Below, one piece after another: positions 43,246 through 56,500 of a DNA stretch of 64,000 bases. The notes under the pieces were generated by a model, which saw only the letters and a list, made by a program, of their open reading frames with translations, was not told the DNA's origin and searched no databases. Made by a program: the position numbers and the translations under genes. Position 1 is the stretch's first letter, and each line of letters begins with the position of its first letter. The stretch comes from Palaemon carinicauda (lineage: Eukaryota; Arthropoda; Malacostraca; Decapoda; Palaemonidae): positions 51,684,977 to 51,748,976 of the forward strand of contig NC_090746.1 of NCBI RefSeq assembly GCF_036898095.1, in the 5' to 3' direction.

Positions 43246-44732
43246 TATAGTTTATATGAATCTAATGTTAGCCAACTCAAATATATTTCTTTTTCATTTG
43301 AATATTTAAGAATTTGTATTTATTATAAAAAGACGAGAATTTTGTTGCTATAAGTTTGGTATCAATTTTAGTAAAAAGAAAATTATTGCTTATTCAAAAA
43401 CTGTGCCATAGTAACTTTAGATTCTAAATTATATTTTGAAGCATGTTGAAATTCAGACCAAGAACATACAGTACTGTAGGCTTACGGAATGTATCTCTGC
43501 ACCGGTTTTAATTGACATGGGATTTTTTTTTGCCCTACAGTTTCCATATTTCTCTCTGGTTGTTTGCTTCTTGTTAAAAGTCAGGTAACGAATTTGTCAC
43601 TTTACACAGACGCACCCACGCATGCACTCACACTTTATATTAAAGTTTCCTTGTTTTCTCTCCCCTCTTGTCCTTTTAGCCGGCTCCAGATCTTACTCTT
43701 TTGTGATGATGTAACCGACACCAAGTTTGATGTGGGGTTGTCCCTTGTGCCATGTCTAATCAAATATATATGGCTATGTCAGGGTGAGAGTGTTTGGAAG
43801 GGTGACTAGGCTACGCTTTGAATAGGGGCAGCGGGAGGGTGTGAAGAGTGATTAGAGAACTGGGTGACTGATTTGTTATCACCCTTTTCCCCCAGTAGCT
43901 ATAGACTGGAATGGGTGAATAGGCTTCTCTTGAAACGTCTGGCCAATGGGAGGAATTGTATCGTATTATCATTTAATTGCCAGGGGAAAGATTATTGGAA
44001 AGGAGTGGGCCAATCGAATCTAGGACGCAGAATATAATTGGCCCGGTTATTGTCACAGTGATTTAAAGTAGAAGAGCACTTTACGCGAGAGCAATTTTCT
44101 TTCCTTGATTTTTTGCTCTATTTCTTTTCCATTCATACACATGCCAACGAAGTCTGATGTATTTATTTATTTTTTTTTTTCGAATGATTTTATCATGTAA
44201 ATTTAATATGATGAAATAATTCGACAAGCTTTTGCTAACATTCAATTTAATTTACCATATGCAAGATATGTTGCTGCTTGTTTGAATGAAAGTAAGTGCT
44301 GTGAGTTATTAAAAAAAAAAAAAAAAAACTTTACCTTAAGTGGAGATGCCACCTTTAATGATGCAAGGTTGTACGGATTTGCACTGAGACCTCTTGTGTC
44401 AACTTGAGATATTATGATAAACAATTTGGCAAAATATCTTGATGTTGTGATTTTCAATTTCTTCTTTAGGCACAACTTTAGCCATATAACAAATCCTTTT
44501 AATCCAGCATACTGTATACTGTTAGAATTGCTAGATTAAAGTATTATGTGATATTGAATGTGACGAAATGGCCCTGGCTCGCCGAGGAATAAGATTGGTC
44601 ATAGGGGCTGTTAAATAAAGGATGTCCTTATGAGTGAGAAGGGCGAGGACACTCACAATAATAAAAACAAGGACGGGGAAATTGTACTTCTAATCCTAGC
44701 TGTGCCCTTCGTGTTTTAAAGGCTTTAGGTAA
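43246..44732. other. Unique DNA, no gene recognised
   Basis: Contains an A18 run near 44310-44328; nothing else can be assigned. Confidence 0.45.
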
Positions 44733-45058
44733 CTTAAAGGTTTAAAGGTCACTCATGAATGGATGGTAGAGACAAGGGGCATTGCTAATGCCTTAGCAGG
44801 ACAGTCCTAGTGACTGACCATATACAGTATACATATGATCAGAGCCCAAAACCCCTCTGCACCCAAGGTAGAACTTGGGGGTTCTATGCAATGGCTGCTG
44901 ATGACTCAGCAGGTTGACGTAAAGGCAACCCCAAAACCCCCATCCTTAGCTCACAAGGATGGTGAGGTTGCAGACACTACAAGAAACTACTGAGCTTGAG
45001 CAGAACTCGAACCCCGGATAGATAGCCAGGCAGGGACGGTTCCAGTAGGATACCATTA
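44733..45058 (-). mobile_element. tRNA-derived SINE, second copy
   Basis: On the minus strand it reads A-box region 'tggtatcctactgg' (45055-45042), B box GGTTCGAGTTC (45013-45003), then the same body blocks as the copy at 4760-5072: 'catccttgtgagctaaggat', 'tgctgagtcatcagcagcca' and 'tgatcatatgtata'. The shared 3' end is 'attcatgagtgacctttaaa'. It is more diverged than copy 1 and has a clearer 5' start. No target duplication could be found by eye. Confidence 0.8.
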
Positions 45059-45449
45059 GGGAATTATATTTAATACAGCATTTTCTTTTGATTTGCAATG
45101 ACAACAACGTCCCTTTCCGTAGACTCTAGGTACTATATCAAAACAGCTTCCGCCAGCTGCTCTTTTAAAACAGCTGTTTGTGAGGAAGCAGGGAACGCAT
45201 TTTGATGTAGGGATGTATCGCATAGAAATGGACCAGAGCGGATAGTAGCAAGAGTTTACCAGGGATAAAAAAAAAGTTTATTTTGTTATCAGGTTTAATC
45301 GAACACGTGTAATTTTTTTTAATGGATATTCGTTTAATTGAAATTCATCCTCCTTTGTGAGTTTTCATCGTGTGAAACTACAATTGACTATTTTATCTAC
45401 GCATGTAATTAAGGATAAATGTACATAACAGCGTACACACGCACATTAT
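45059..45449. other. Unique DNA, nothing recognised
   Basis: No coding or repeat signal. Confidence 0.4.
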
Positions 45450-45880
<431 letters not shown>

Positions 45881-45922
45881 TGACTATTCATTACTGAAGA
45901 GTCGATGGGTAAATGTGGCAGT

Positions 45923-45957
<35 letters not shown>

Positions 45958-46801
45958 TACATGTGCGCTGGGCTTTGTTGAATATGGTATTAATTTGATA
46001 TTTTATCATTTGATCTTCTTTTTATAAATAGAATCTTCTATTTTCACCTTTTTCTTCTGAATTTCTTTTAGTATTTTTGGAGACACCTTTGCTTGTATAG
46101 AGGATATAAATCACGATATTTTTAGGACCTCCAGTAAAGACAGTACTTCATTTTCGTTTTATTTTTATGTTATACATTAAAAATACTATTTTCAATCTTA
46201 ATTTTAATTTCCTTTTATATTTTTTCAAATGATTATTGTTGTATTCGCCTTTTATGGATGCTGCCATATTTTTTATTATATAAATGTTTTACAATTTTCT
46301 TTTTTTTTATTCTAGAAAAATGCCTACTGACGAAATCTATAAAAGGCTGGAAGATTTAAACTTTTTCCTTATGACTTAAAATAATTGATGATATCTATTA
46401 TGCGCAAATGTTTTTTTTTTCTTTTATATTACTCGTATTATTGCATACATGAAAGTCTGATAGGTATTTTAAACACTTAAAAAATTAACTAAATAATTTA
46501 TAAGGTATGGACTTCATTATTTCACAGATAGTTCGAAGTTTTTCTTGATGTTAGAAGGCATATATTCCAATTTTAGTTATAATTGAATTTATGCATATTT
46601 TTGTATTAGACTTCCTTTATCCTATGGAAAATATGCTTTATGTGAATGTGTCCATGTATTCTTTAGTCTCTTAGTTTATTTTCTTTAAATGACTGAATTT
46701 CTGAAGAGCAAATTTTGTAGGGATGGGTAACCTAATGCCCTTTTCTCGCCTAGCCCCCAAATAAAACAAGCATACATATGCACCTATATATATAAACACA
46801 C

Positions 46802-46804
<3 letters not shown>
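45881..46804. other. AT-rich unique DNA with a T32 run
   Basis: T32 at 45925-45956; no gene recognised. Confidence 0.5.
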
Positions 46805-46870
<66 letters not shown>

Positions 46871-46915
46871 CATATATATACATATACATATATTTATACA
46901 CACACACCCCCACAC
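46805..46915. repeat. (TA)n with a (CA)n end
   Basis: TA with 'tacatata' steps, ending in CA/CCCA. Confidence 0.95.
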
Positions 46916-47057
46916 ACCCACACGTTTTATAACTTACGAAAAATAGATTTAAGATGAGGTACCAGACTCATAGGTGGGATCTTATGCCGAGGGGATTTGA
47001 CCTGAAGGTTTACAAATAACGTTGGAGAAAAGACTTGTTGCATTGAATGCACTGTGC

Positions 47058-47175
47058 GGGGGGGGGGGGGGGGGTTGTTAAAGGGGGGACCGGTTAATGG
47101 AAGAGGGATGGTGGGAAGACGATGCTCTACAGGAAATGACAATTGCTGTTAGACGAACCATTTTCAAATGGTTCG
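47058..47175. other. G17 run and a perfect 10-bp hairpin
   Basis: G17 at 47058-47074. At 47154-47175, 'cgaaccattt tc aaatggttcg' is a perfect 10-bp stem with a 2-nt loop. The surrounding open frame (from 47097) contains IFKWFGHLEE, which may be another decayed LINE tail piece. Confidence 0.5.
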
Positions 47176-48542
47176 GTCACTTGGAGGAAACAACGTGTGT
47201 TCTGGGAGCTGCTGGATGGTTTGGGGATCTTTTCCCATATCGGTGCATTCTTTCGTACGGGGTCTATTCAGAACACGTAAATGGATTAATACATGTTGCA
47301 AGATGGAGTTTGCAGTATCTGGTATGTCTACTTTTAAGACAAGTTTTTTTTTTTCATCTTTCATGATTAGAGTATCGTCAATTAAGCTAGTTTAGATTGT
47401 ACCTGGAGTCTATTTGAATAATCTGGAATATTGAAAAATTCTCATATGCATTTTCCTTCATTGTGCTAACGCAAATATTTTATGGTCTTTTTTTTTTTTT
47501 TACAACACTTCAAAGTCATGTTATCTATCTTATGCTTATCACTAGCCTGGTTAAAGCTATTGCTCCTTTAACGTTAATGATTAATCAATCATCAATTTTT
47601 TTTTATAAGCTACCGAAATTCACCTTGAATCGTTCATTTTTTTCTTCTAATGAACTGCAGTACTTTTTACAGTGTTTTGTAATGATTATGAAATACGTGT
47701 TTGAACGAAGAAACAAGATACCATAAAATATTTGGTATCTCATGTTTATGGAATGTCAATAAATGAAAGGAAGAAACACGGCAGACGCTGAAAGCAATGT
47801 TTTGGAAATAAACTACATTCTTTGGAGGGAAATGCCGGGAAACAAAAAGGAAAGGAAACCAAACCAAACCATACCTTTTACTTGAAAATTGAAGGTTACT
47901 TGCTATTTGTTGCACTTTGGAATGTCGGTTGGTAATGATGACCGTTTCTGTGAAGTATAACTTGATATATCAAAAGTAATTATAATTCCTTAACTTTACA
48001 ACCTATTTTTCAGATATTGTGCACACAAAAAATCATACATTTTTAAATGATAAATTTGAGACAAAATGCTGAAATACGAGAAGCTCAAATATTTATCAAT
48101 TATGTAATATGTTCTTTATATTGCATTCGTACAGTACGACATTTACTTAGAATGTTTCTGTAATATATGATTCGCATCAATCATTATTGAGTAATAGGAT
48201 TAAGTTGTGGTGGTAGATTTCTCTCACATTTTTCTGTGTGTTCAAGTAATAATTAAATTGATAGTTATTTCAATTAAAGTGGCATTGATTTCTATTAGAA
48301 TGGAATATCTAATAATATTAGTTTTAAATTCTATAATTATAATGTGTAAATACTTCTTTAGCAACATTAAATGCCATAAAAGGCCGCGGCTTTAGTGTAT
48401 GAGCCTTTGACTTGATATTGTACATCTATCTTTGTTAAATACGTATTTTTAACCGTATAGTGTCTTCACGCGAAAAGTTCTTGTAACCAGTACCCCATCA
48501 CATCAAGGTTAATAGATCTTTTCATTAAATAACATGACTGAA

Positions 48543-48543
<1 letters not shown>
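47176..48543. other. Unique AT-rich DNA, no gene recognised
   Basis: No supported exon or element. Confidence 0.45.

Positions 48544-48608
<65 letters not shown>
48544..48608. repeat. (ATT)n microsatellite without a retroelement tail
   Basis: About 65 bp of ATT. Unlike the other ATT/AAT arrays in the window, I could not find the conserved family T block beside it. Confidence 0.93.
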
Positions 48609-48609
<1 letters not shown>

Positions 48610-48831
48610 TGCTGATCATATAAGAAAATGACTATGCATGTAAATCTTATTTTATACAGTTTAGAAGAATATATTCTGATCTGTTGGTTGCGAAGAGGCA
48701 GCAATGTCATGGGATATCATGGAGGGGCGAGACGCCCGCACGAAGAAGACTCTCCTTCAGCTTTATGTTCTCTGAAAAATTGTGATTGGTTGCAGTACTT
48801 AGAATATTGAAAGAAAATTGCCCAAAGAGGC

Positions 48832-48980
48832 TTTGGTGGAAGAATTTGCTTGCGGAAAGTCCTTTACTAGTTACCAACGTTTGTGGAAGAATTTACTTGT
48901 GAAAATAACCTTATTAGTAACCAACTTTTGTGGAAGAATTTGATTGTGAAAATAACCTTACTAGATACCAACTTTTTAGA
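48832..48980. repeat. Minisatellite, period about 48 bp, three units
   Basis: Units begin 'ttggtggaagaatttg' or 'ttgtggaagaattt' at 48833, 48881 and 48928. They contain 'gtgaaaataaccttactag' and 'ttaccaac'. Confidence 0.88.
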
Positions 48981-50228
48981 TTCACCTTGATGATGCTGTT
49001 AATAATAATGCAGTTATGGAAGACAATGAAATGTTAAAAAAAGCCGTAAGAATTAATACCAGTAATGACAGTAATAATGAACACAATCAGATGTATGCTC
49101 TCGTGGTAAGCAGAACTGATAAGAAAAAAAAAAAAACATAGTGATCACAATCTTCTTGATGATAATTATTGCTATTACCAATGAGTGCGGGTTATGACGT
49201 CTATCGGAGGAAATAATAATGCTAGTGATAATCAGTTCTGCCAGTCATTCTCAAGTAGAAAAAAAAAAGAAATGAAAAATGATGTGTTCGCTTTCATATA
49301 ATACAAAACCATTGAGGTCCGGAGAAAAAACTGAAAGAATTCGAAACAGTGTTCAAAAAGCATCGTTCAGATAAAGAGGAAGAACCAAAATTCGAGGACT
49401 ACTGTTGAGAGTTTGGCGTTGAAGATTCCGTTGAGCAACTACTAGTTGAGAATTGGTTCTGGGAAAGGAAATGAATACCTGTAAGGGATAGAATGTTTGG
49501 CTAAAGGGGATAGGATGGACAAAAGGGGAAGGATGCAGGAATAAACGGGAAGAGAAAGAGAGTGAAAGGACAGGAAAGAGTTTAGGGGTCATTAAAAAGT
49601 TTATTGGTTACCGATGTAGGTATGTTTGTGTTTATATTTATCCGTGTACTTCTACATTTATGAAATATATTAAGAGAATATTTTTGTGACCAAGAGTGAG
49701 ATGGGAGAATATGGTTAGAAAACTTAGTTAAGGAAAAACGAAACCTAGTAATGCAATGTAGGCTACATGTAGCCTGTCTTTCAAATCAAAATCCTTTTGA
49801 AATTAAGTACTCTGGCAGCTCCAAAGCATCCTCACGACTCTTACCAGGTTAAGACAACATAGCGACAGATGAACAAACATTAAGGAAGAGGGAGAAAGAG
49901 TAAGAGTGAGAGACGCCCAGATTGATGAAGGGACTATCAACCTAAGAACATTACACCGTTATCCTCCATAGGGGTGCAAGGGGAGACGAAACAGCGTTAA
50001 ATGGGATGACGTAATCCGTACAGAGGTATGGAGTAACCCCTAACATCTGCCCGGTTGAGCACTCCGTTCGTCACTCCCTCCCCCGACTTCTGTCCGTTCC
50101 TCACTCTACCCTCTTCTCTCCCTCTGCCCTTTCACTAATCGCGTGATTAAAAGAAATCATAAATCACAAAAATGCAACGCTTGTAAAATAGCAAAATACT
50201 GTATTTTAAAATGTGTACATATAGTATA

Positions 50229-50230
<2 letters not shown>
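48981..50230. other. Unique DNA, no gene recognised
   Basis: It has several short A-rich runs (about 49123-49137 and 49259-49270). No coding signal. Confidence 0.45.
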
Positions 50231-50294
<64 letters not shown>

Positions 50295-50332
50295 TATATA
50301 TATATATACTGTGTATATATATATATATATTG

Positions 50333-50380
<48 letters not shown>

Positions 50381-50404
50381 TCATATATATATATATATAC
50401 ATTC

Positions 50405-50464
<60 letters not shown>

Positions 50465-50556
50465 TATAGCCTATACAGGTATTTTATTAATGTACGTATT
50501 TATTCATTCAACATCTCTCTTGATAGGGAATGCCCCCCCCAAAAAAAAACTCATTG

Positions 50557-50639
<83 letters not shown>

Positions 50640-50712
50640 TACAGTATGTATATCCTATACAGGTATTTTATTAATGTACTTATTTATTCATTTAACATCT
50701 CTCTTATTAGGG
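50231..50712. repeat. (TA)n arrays with a duplicated 70-bp flank
   Basis: TA arrays at about 50232-50458 and 50559-50636. Each is followed by a near-identical flank beginning 'tatacaggtattttattaat' (50472 and 50655) and containing 'catctctctt' (50511 and 50696). The second TA array plus flank is therefore a tandem copy of the first. 'ccccccc' and 'aaaaaaaaa' runs separate them. Confidence 0.88.
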
Positions 50713-50779
50713 AAAAGAACACTACAGTTATTGTCATAATATATACTGCATAGCCTACTTTCAACCTCAGAATTGTGAA

Positions 50780-51130
50780 TAAATCCATATTGCAAAATAT
50801 TTCCGCCAACATGTCAACTTCATACTGCTTCACAATATATCATTCTTCTCATTCTGAATCGTTTACAACTTTTCACATGACCACACTTTTTCAAAATACT
50901 TAATCACACTCACATACGCTAACCTTCCTACTGCTTCTGTATAACTCCTCGTTGTTCTTTTGTTAAATTTTTCTTACACTTCACATGCAACGCAGATAGC
51001 CAATCTCGAATACGTCAAGTTTTTTTTTCCTTTCTTTTCTCTTCGACATCCACTCTTCGTGTCTGTAAAAGAGAAGTGGGTCGATGTTTTATTAACACGC
51101 TTCCACTTTCGCTTCGATTGACACCTCAGT
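50780..51130 (-). pseudogene. Decayed LINE reverse-transcriptase C-terminal fragment
   Basis: On the minus strand one frame gives KLDVFEIGYLRCM, then basic segments containing 'NNEELYRSS'. This resembles the LINE pattern 'RK-DVFEM-CLR-ICGV----RIRNEE'. Multiple frameshifts and stops are present, and the boundaries are approximate. Confidence 0.4.
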
Positions 51131-51381
51131 TTCATTCCAATCTATTGCTCAGGTACACATTTTTATTCACTAATTATAATGCTCAACTTGTTTCCCACCC
51201 TGCTGTCATTCGTAATATTTACTCTAGATCAGTTATTATACAAGCCAAAAGATTTCATTCTTCCATCATCCAAGTTAACACCCAATGCTCCATTTTCCTA
51301 GATTCCATTTACCCTCATATCCTTAAAGCTACTCGCTTTTAACTCTCAACTATCTCTTCTACACATGTACGCACGCTCGCG

Positions 51382-51400
51382 CGCGCACACACACACACAC

Positions 51401-51480
<80 letters not shown>
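51382..51480. repeat. (CA)n(TA)n(GA)n compound microsatellite
   Basis: CA at about 51385-51400, TA to 51433, then (GA)n to 51480 on the plus strand. Most CT/GA loci in the window have the opposite orientation. Confidence 0.96.
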
Positions 51481-51483
<3 letters not shown>

Positions 51484-51797
51484 CGTTGCCTAATTTTCGT
51501 TGGTGAGTCAGCATTTTCCGTAGTAATTTTTTTTCATCGAAAACAATTTTTAGAAACATGCCGTGGTGATATAATAGTTCCTATTTTGTCTCAAACTAGT
51601 GCCTTGATATCATCAGAAATCTACTAATATCTTGGTCATTTTACAAAAGAATAATTAAAAAGATGAACATGCAAATGATAAAATTTTGAGTTCATTCGAT
51701 ATCTTATATATTTTGATAAATATTGTATTTCTATGATTATCATGATCAATATTGATTTCCTTAGATAAGTGATAATAACAATCTAGCAAGCTACCAA

Positions 51798-51800
<3 letters not shown>

Positions 51801-51863
<63 letters not shown>
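51801..51863. repeat. (GA)n microsatellite
   Basis: About 63 bp of GA on the plus strand. Confidence 0.97.
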
Positions 51864-51866
<3 letters not shown>

Positions 51867-52834
51867 TGAAAGGGTGCATTTGCGAATGCTAAAACCAATA
51901 TTGTCTATTGATCCCTTCACCGCAAGCGAAATTCCCAAATCCTACGTGTCCGTAATTGACATGGGAATTTTCACAGATAGAAAGGATTAAATTAGTGACT
52001 TGTTGGACAATGGGAGACTACTGTGTTTTGGGAATTACATTTCCTGTTATCCTCGTTGGTAATTTCCTGGACTTCTGGTGAATTACAGATCCGGGAAACA
52101 TATGTGGCTGGCAAAGACTAGTTGGGCAAAGGAATGAAGAATCTTTTGATAAAAAAATTTAAATACATCAGAATTACATTGATATTCACTCATTGCTAAA
52201 CTTCCTAAATACTTATGAGGATGGACTTGTAAATTGATTTTGAAATAGATGCGTTAGATTTTCCCCGTTGTTTATTTAATTATTTAGGTTTTTCGACTGC
52301 ATTAATTTCACAATGCCTTATCTGGTAAACTTTTCATTGTCCATGTTTTTAACTGGACCTTGAATTCAGTTGAACATTTTCACTTCAAAAGATATGTAAC
52401 GAACGGTCCATCCATCCAGTGACCTGTTATGGGTCACACCCCATTAAATCTTCTGGGAAAGGTGTCATGTGGATGTCGTGTTAATAAACCCATTGATCCG
52501 GCGAGTGTACAAATCCGACAGTAATGGGAAGTGCGGTGGGTTTAATGCGAGATTTGAGGGTATATTGTTATTGTGTTGTACTCGTACCTTAAGTGCGATT
52601 CATTTCTGTAGAGTTTTAGTAGATGTTAATCATCCAGCGGGTTTAATTGGTGTAATTATAGTTACAATTTATTTTTTTTATTCTGTCCATATGTCATTAC
52701 AGAGAATGCATCATTCATTCCTAAGGAGAAAATATTGTGATTTTAGTTATGGGAGTTATATTAAGAAATCGATGCCAAAAACCCTTTTAGAGGGTTCTTT
52801 TTTGGTGTATACGCTTCGAGTTACGAACTAAGTA
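51864..52834. other. Unique DNA flanking nuclease-element copy B
   Basis: A 120-codon open frame at 52469-52831 ends just before the element boundary. It has no recognisable domain, and I treat it as chance. Confidence 0.45.
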
Positions 52835-52837
52835 AAT

Positions 52838-53390
52838 TAGTCCATGAGCCAGACCAGATATTGGTACCACCTGGGGTGGCAAAAGGTCTCTGTGTTTTCT
52901 TGATAGGTATATATCCATAGATGAAAAAAAAGTTTGAAGCCAAGCTTAGAGCAGTAGCTTAATGCTAATAATCACCTCGTGAAGATCTACGAATGGTCCC
53001 AATATGGGATCCTAAATTTTGGGGTAGGGGAAATATAAATTGCAATATCTTTTGAAGTAATGGTCCAATTGCTACATATGACCACTCAAAATAATGTGAA
53101 TTTTATGTTCTACATAATTATATATCATATATGCCCACATGCTGATGAAGTAGGTCACTAGAGGTCAAAAGGTCACAAGATTTTGCCCTTGCCCAAAATC
53201 AATAGCGCTGTTCAAAAAATCACCCCAGATACTGAACCAATGAGAATTTCTCACCTGAAATGGGCTCAGATTGGAGATAATAATTGTCCAAATCCATTTT
53301 ATGCCTAGAAATGTTAAATTTATTTGTATCTGAGGTATGATACTTAACGGTATTTGACAAATTTTTTTAGAAGCCCATTTTTAGCCAGAG
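52838..53390 (+). repeat. Left terminal inverted repeat of copy B
   Basis: It matches the reverse complement of 57505-58068 along its length. Examples are 'ccacctggggtggcaaaa', 'tgttttcttgataggtatat', 'cttttgaagtaatggtcca' and 'gaggtatgatacttaacggt'. Identity by eye is about 80-85%, with small indels near the tip. Confidence 0.9.
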
Positions 53391-53507
53391 AAGAAACAAA
53401 ATTAAATTACTCAATCTTCTGATAATTTAGTATGCATGTTTTGCTGAAATCTCTTTTTAACCATGAAAATATTGCACTATGCATATACTACGTTACATTT
53501 TGTCAGG

Positions 53508-56500
53508 TTTACAAGGGACGAAGTCATTTGACAGCCCTGTAACCCATGCCAAACAGCATGATGTCAAAATGCCATGGCCCCCAGTACCAGAGGAGATGAA
53601 AGATGGAGCAGCCTTCATACCATGCTCTGTGAAAACCTTCTTGAGGATGCTGTTGACAGGTAAATCGGACCCCTCTGCTCCTGTATCGGATCGATTACAA
53701 TGGCTCATTGAATCAGTTGGGCAAGACCTCGTGTATGGTATAATGTGTTCAAAGGTAATACCTCCTAAACACATCCTCCTGCCATATGCTGTCAAATCCC
53801 TAACTGGTTGTGTTGAGATCATTCGCCTCTTAAACCGAAGTGGTCATGGTGTTTCTTACTCAAAACTTGAAGAGATTGACACAGCTCTGTGTATTCATAA
53901 GATGGTGTTGAACGAAGGATGTGTTGCCATACCAAGAGTTATCCAGCCTAATGTTCAAGTGACATTGGCATATGACAACATTGATAGGAGGGAGGAGACA
54001 CTGAGCGGAGGAGGGACATCACACCAAGTTAACGGCATCATTGCACAGCCTAGGGTGTTTGGACCACAACCCCTCATACAGCATCAAATAAATGAAGAGA
54101 ACCGAAAACATCGGACCATAGAGATTGAGGAAAGACTTCCTTACATCTACATTGCTGGAAAGCGTGTTGGATCCCCTCTTCGTGGATATGTGGAAATGGA
54201 TGACCAGACAATGAATCATGAAGTGAAAAAGAAAACTCTGCTTTGGTTGCTCACTCGTGCACATTGTGCTTCAAACTAAACTGTGGGGAGCTGGACAGGC
54301 TTCAACATTCAAGTCTGTGATGAAGTAGAGATCACCCCTGATGAAGTTTGTTATTTTACCCACAATAAATGCCCCTACCACTTTGCTGTCTACTGTCCAT
54401 GATGTGTTGTGCCATTGTCAACTAATCAGATCACTAGGTCTTAGTATCATTATCGTTGTGTTTGACCGAGCCTATATGCTAAAGCAACTGAAATAATTTG
54501 GAAGCAGAGAGATACATTTTCAGAAGTCGTTCCTCGGATGGGCACATTTCACACCCTGTGTACACTCTTAAGCATCATTGGTAAACAATTCCAAGATGCT
54601 GGGTTGAGAGATCTTTGCATTGAATCAGGTGTCATTGCTGAGGGGTCAGTAGAAAAGCTACTTTTGGGAAAACCACAATCGATCAGTTAGGTTCCACAAA
54701 CTACTGTATGAAAGGGTTCTTAGAAATACATGGAGAAGATGAAATTGCCATTCGAAACTTGGTCAACACATTTTCCCAAGATATATGCCAGGAGATCTTT
54801 GCAGAGACACTGAGCACCCAAGCATTTGTGTCACTGGCTGAACGTTTTTAGGCAAACAAAGAGAGTGTGCACCAGGATCGAGGGGATCTAGCATCATTTT
54901 GGATGTCATACTTGGACATGGTAGACATCATGTTGAACATGCTGCGAGCTTTTAGAGAAGGAAATTGGTGTCTCCATCTGTCTGCTATCAAAGACATGAT
55001 ACCATGGTCTTTTGCATATAATAAGCACAACTGTGCCCGGTATCTTAGCACATATTATGCAGAGATGACCTCTGGAACGGCGGGTTTTCCATTCAAATTG
55101 GACCTGCCAATCCATTTGGAAGGATTCCTGTGGATCAGGCCATTGAGGAGACAGTGAATAAAGACACCCAGATACCAGGAGGGACAAAAGGTTTCAGCCT
55201 CAGGCCAAGTGCAGTACACAGATACTACCTGACTGCAGAGTACAGAAGTTCATTTCTTGGTTTAATGAAAAGTGCACTGGGGAGTAGCCAACCATTTTGC
55301 CACCCTGATCTCACTGCATTACGGATAAAGAACGGTGAAAGGGCAGTATCAATGTTGGTCAGCATGTTGGATGAAAACTGGACAAATCCATTCGGTGTCT
55401 CCTCTGAGCTAATCAGCCTCTCCACAGGAATGATCGCTCCTGACAACATTACAAAAGATCTTTTAGGGGCCAAGGTTAAGGGAACTTTAGCATTTGAAGA
55501 ATTTTACAATGAAGGGCTTGGTATCAGCACCACCAAGAGTTTTTTTTGACCCACTAAAGAAACTGAAACTGAAAACATTTAGTGATATCAAAATGGAGAG
55601 TTCTGTGAAAACACAGGGATGGAGTGTCATCATATCTGCTGACAGAAACCTGTTTGCAAAAATGATGCTCATTGGACAGACCAGAAAGCTGTACATGAGG
55701 AATGTGCTGTCCTATCGTCTTGTTCCTATACCTTGGTCATTATCAAACCCTGAAGGCACCCTACGAAAGACCAATAAGGCACAGCTCTCCAAACGTCTGA
55801 GAAAGGATCTTTCACCAGCCGATACCATCCCGTCTAATTCAGTTTGCATCATTGATGGAATGGCCATTGTACAGAAAATAATGGCCAACACCTCAAATGT
55901 CTCTCTTGGAGAAGCTTCCAAGCCCATCTTCTCTGTGATCCTGAGGGAGGGGAGAGTTAAGTGCCGAATTGATGTTGTCTTCGACGTATACAAAGGAAAC
56001 TCCATTAAGAATGCTGAGCGGGTGAAGAGGGTCTGAGGGTGCTATGACGTTTGGTAAGATTGTATCTGGCCATAGTTTGAGGCAGTGGAAGAATTTTCTA
56101 CATAATGGAAACAACAAGACCCAACTGATTGAGTTTCTTGTTGATGAATGGAGCAATGATCAAAGTCTACGCGAAAGGCTGGACAAGAAAGAGCTTTTCC
56201 TAACGCATGGAGATCAATGCATACGAGTTACAAAAGACTCAGTCTCTGACATTCAAGATCTATAGGGTAGTCAGAAGGAGGCAGACACCAGGCTACTTCT
56301 ACATGCAGAGCACTGTGGCAGGTCTGGTCTGGCAGCTGTTGTCATCGTATCACCAGACACTGATGTCTTTGTTTTGGCTATGGCTTTTACACCAAAGTTA
56401 GCATGCCATGGATATTTCAAAGTGGGCTCAAAGATGCGTACTGAATATATAGACGTTAAGAAGGCTTCAGATCTTCTCGGTCTCGAAAAATGTGCCTGCC

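Noticed and set aside
52469..52831. 120-codon open frame next to copy B
   Set aside because: No domain and no splice signals; it ends by chance near the element boundary.
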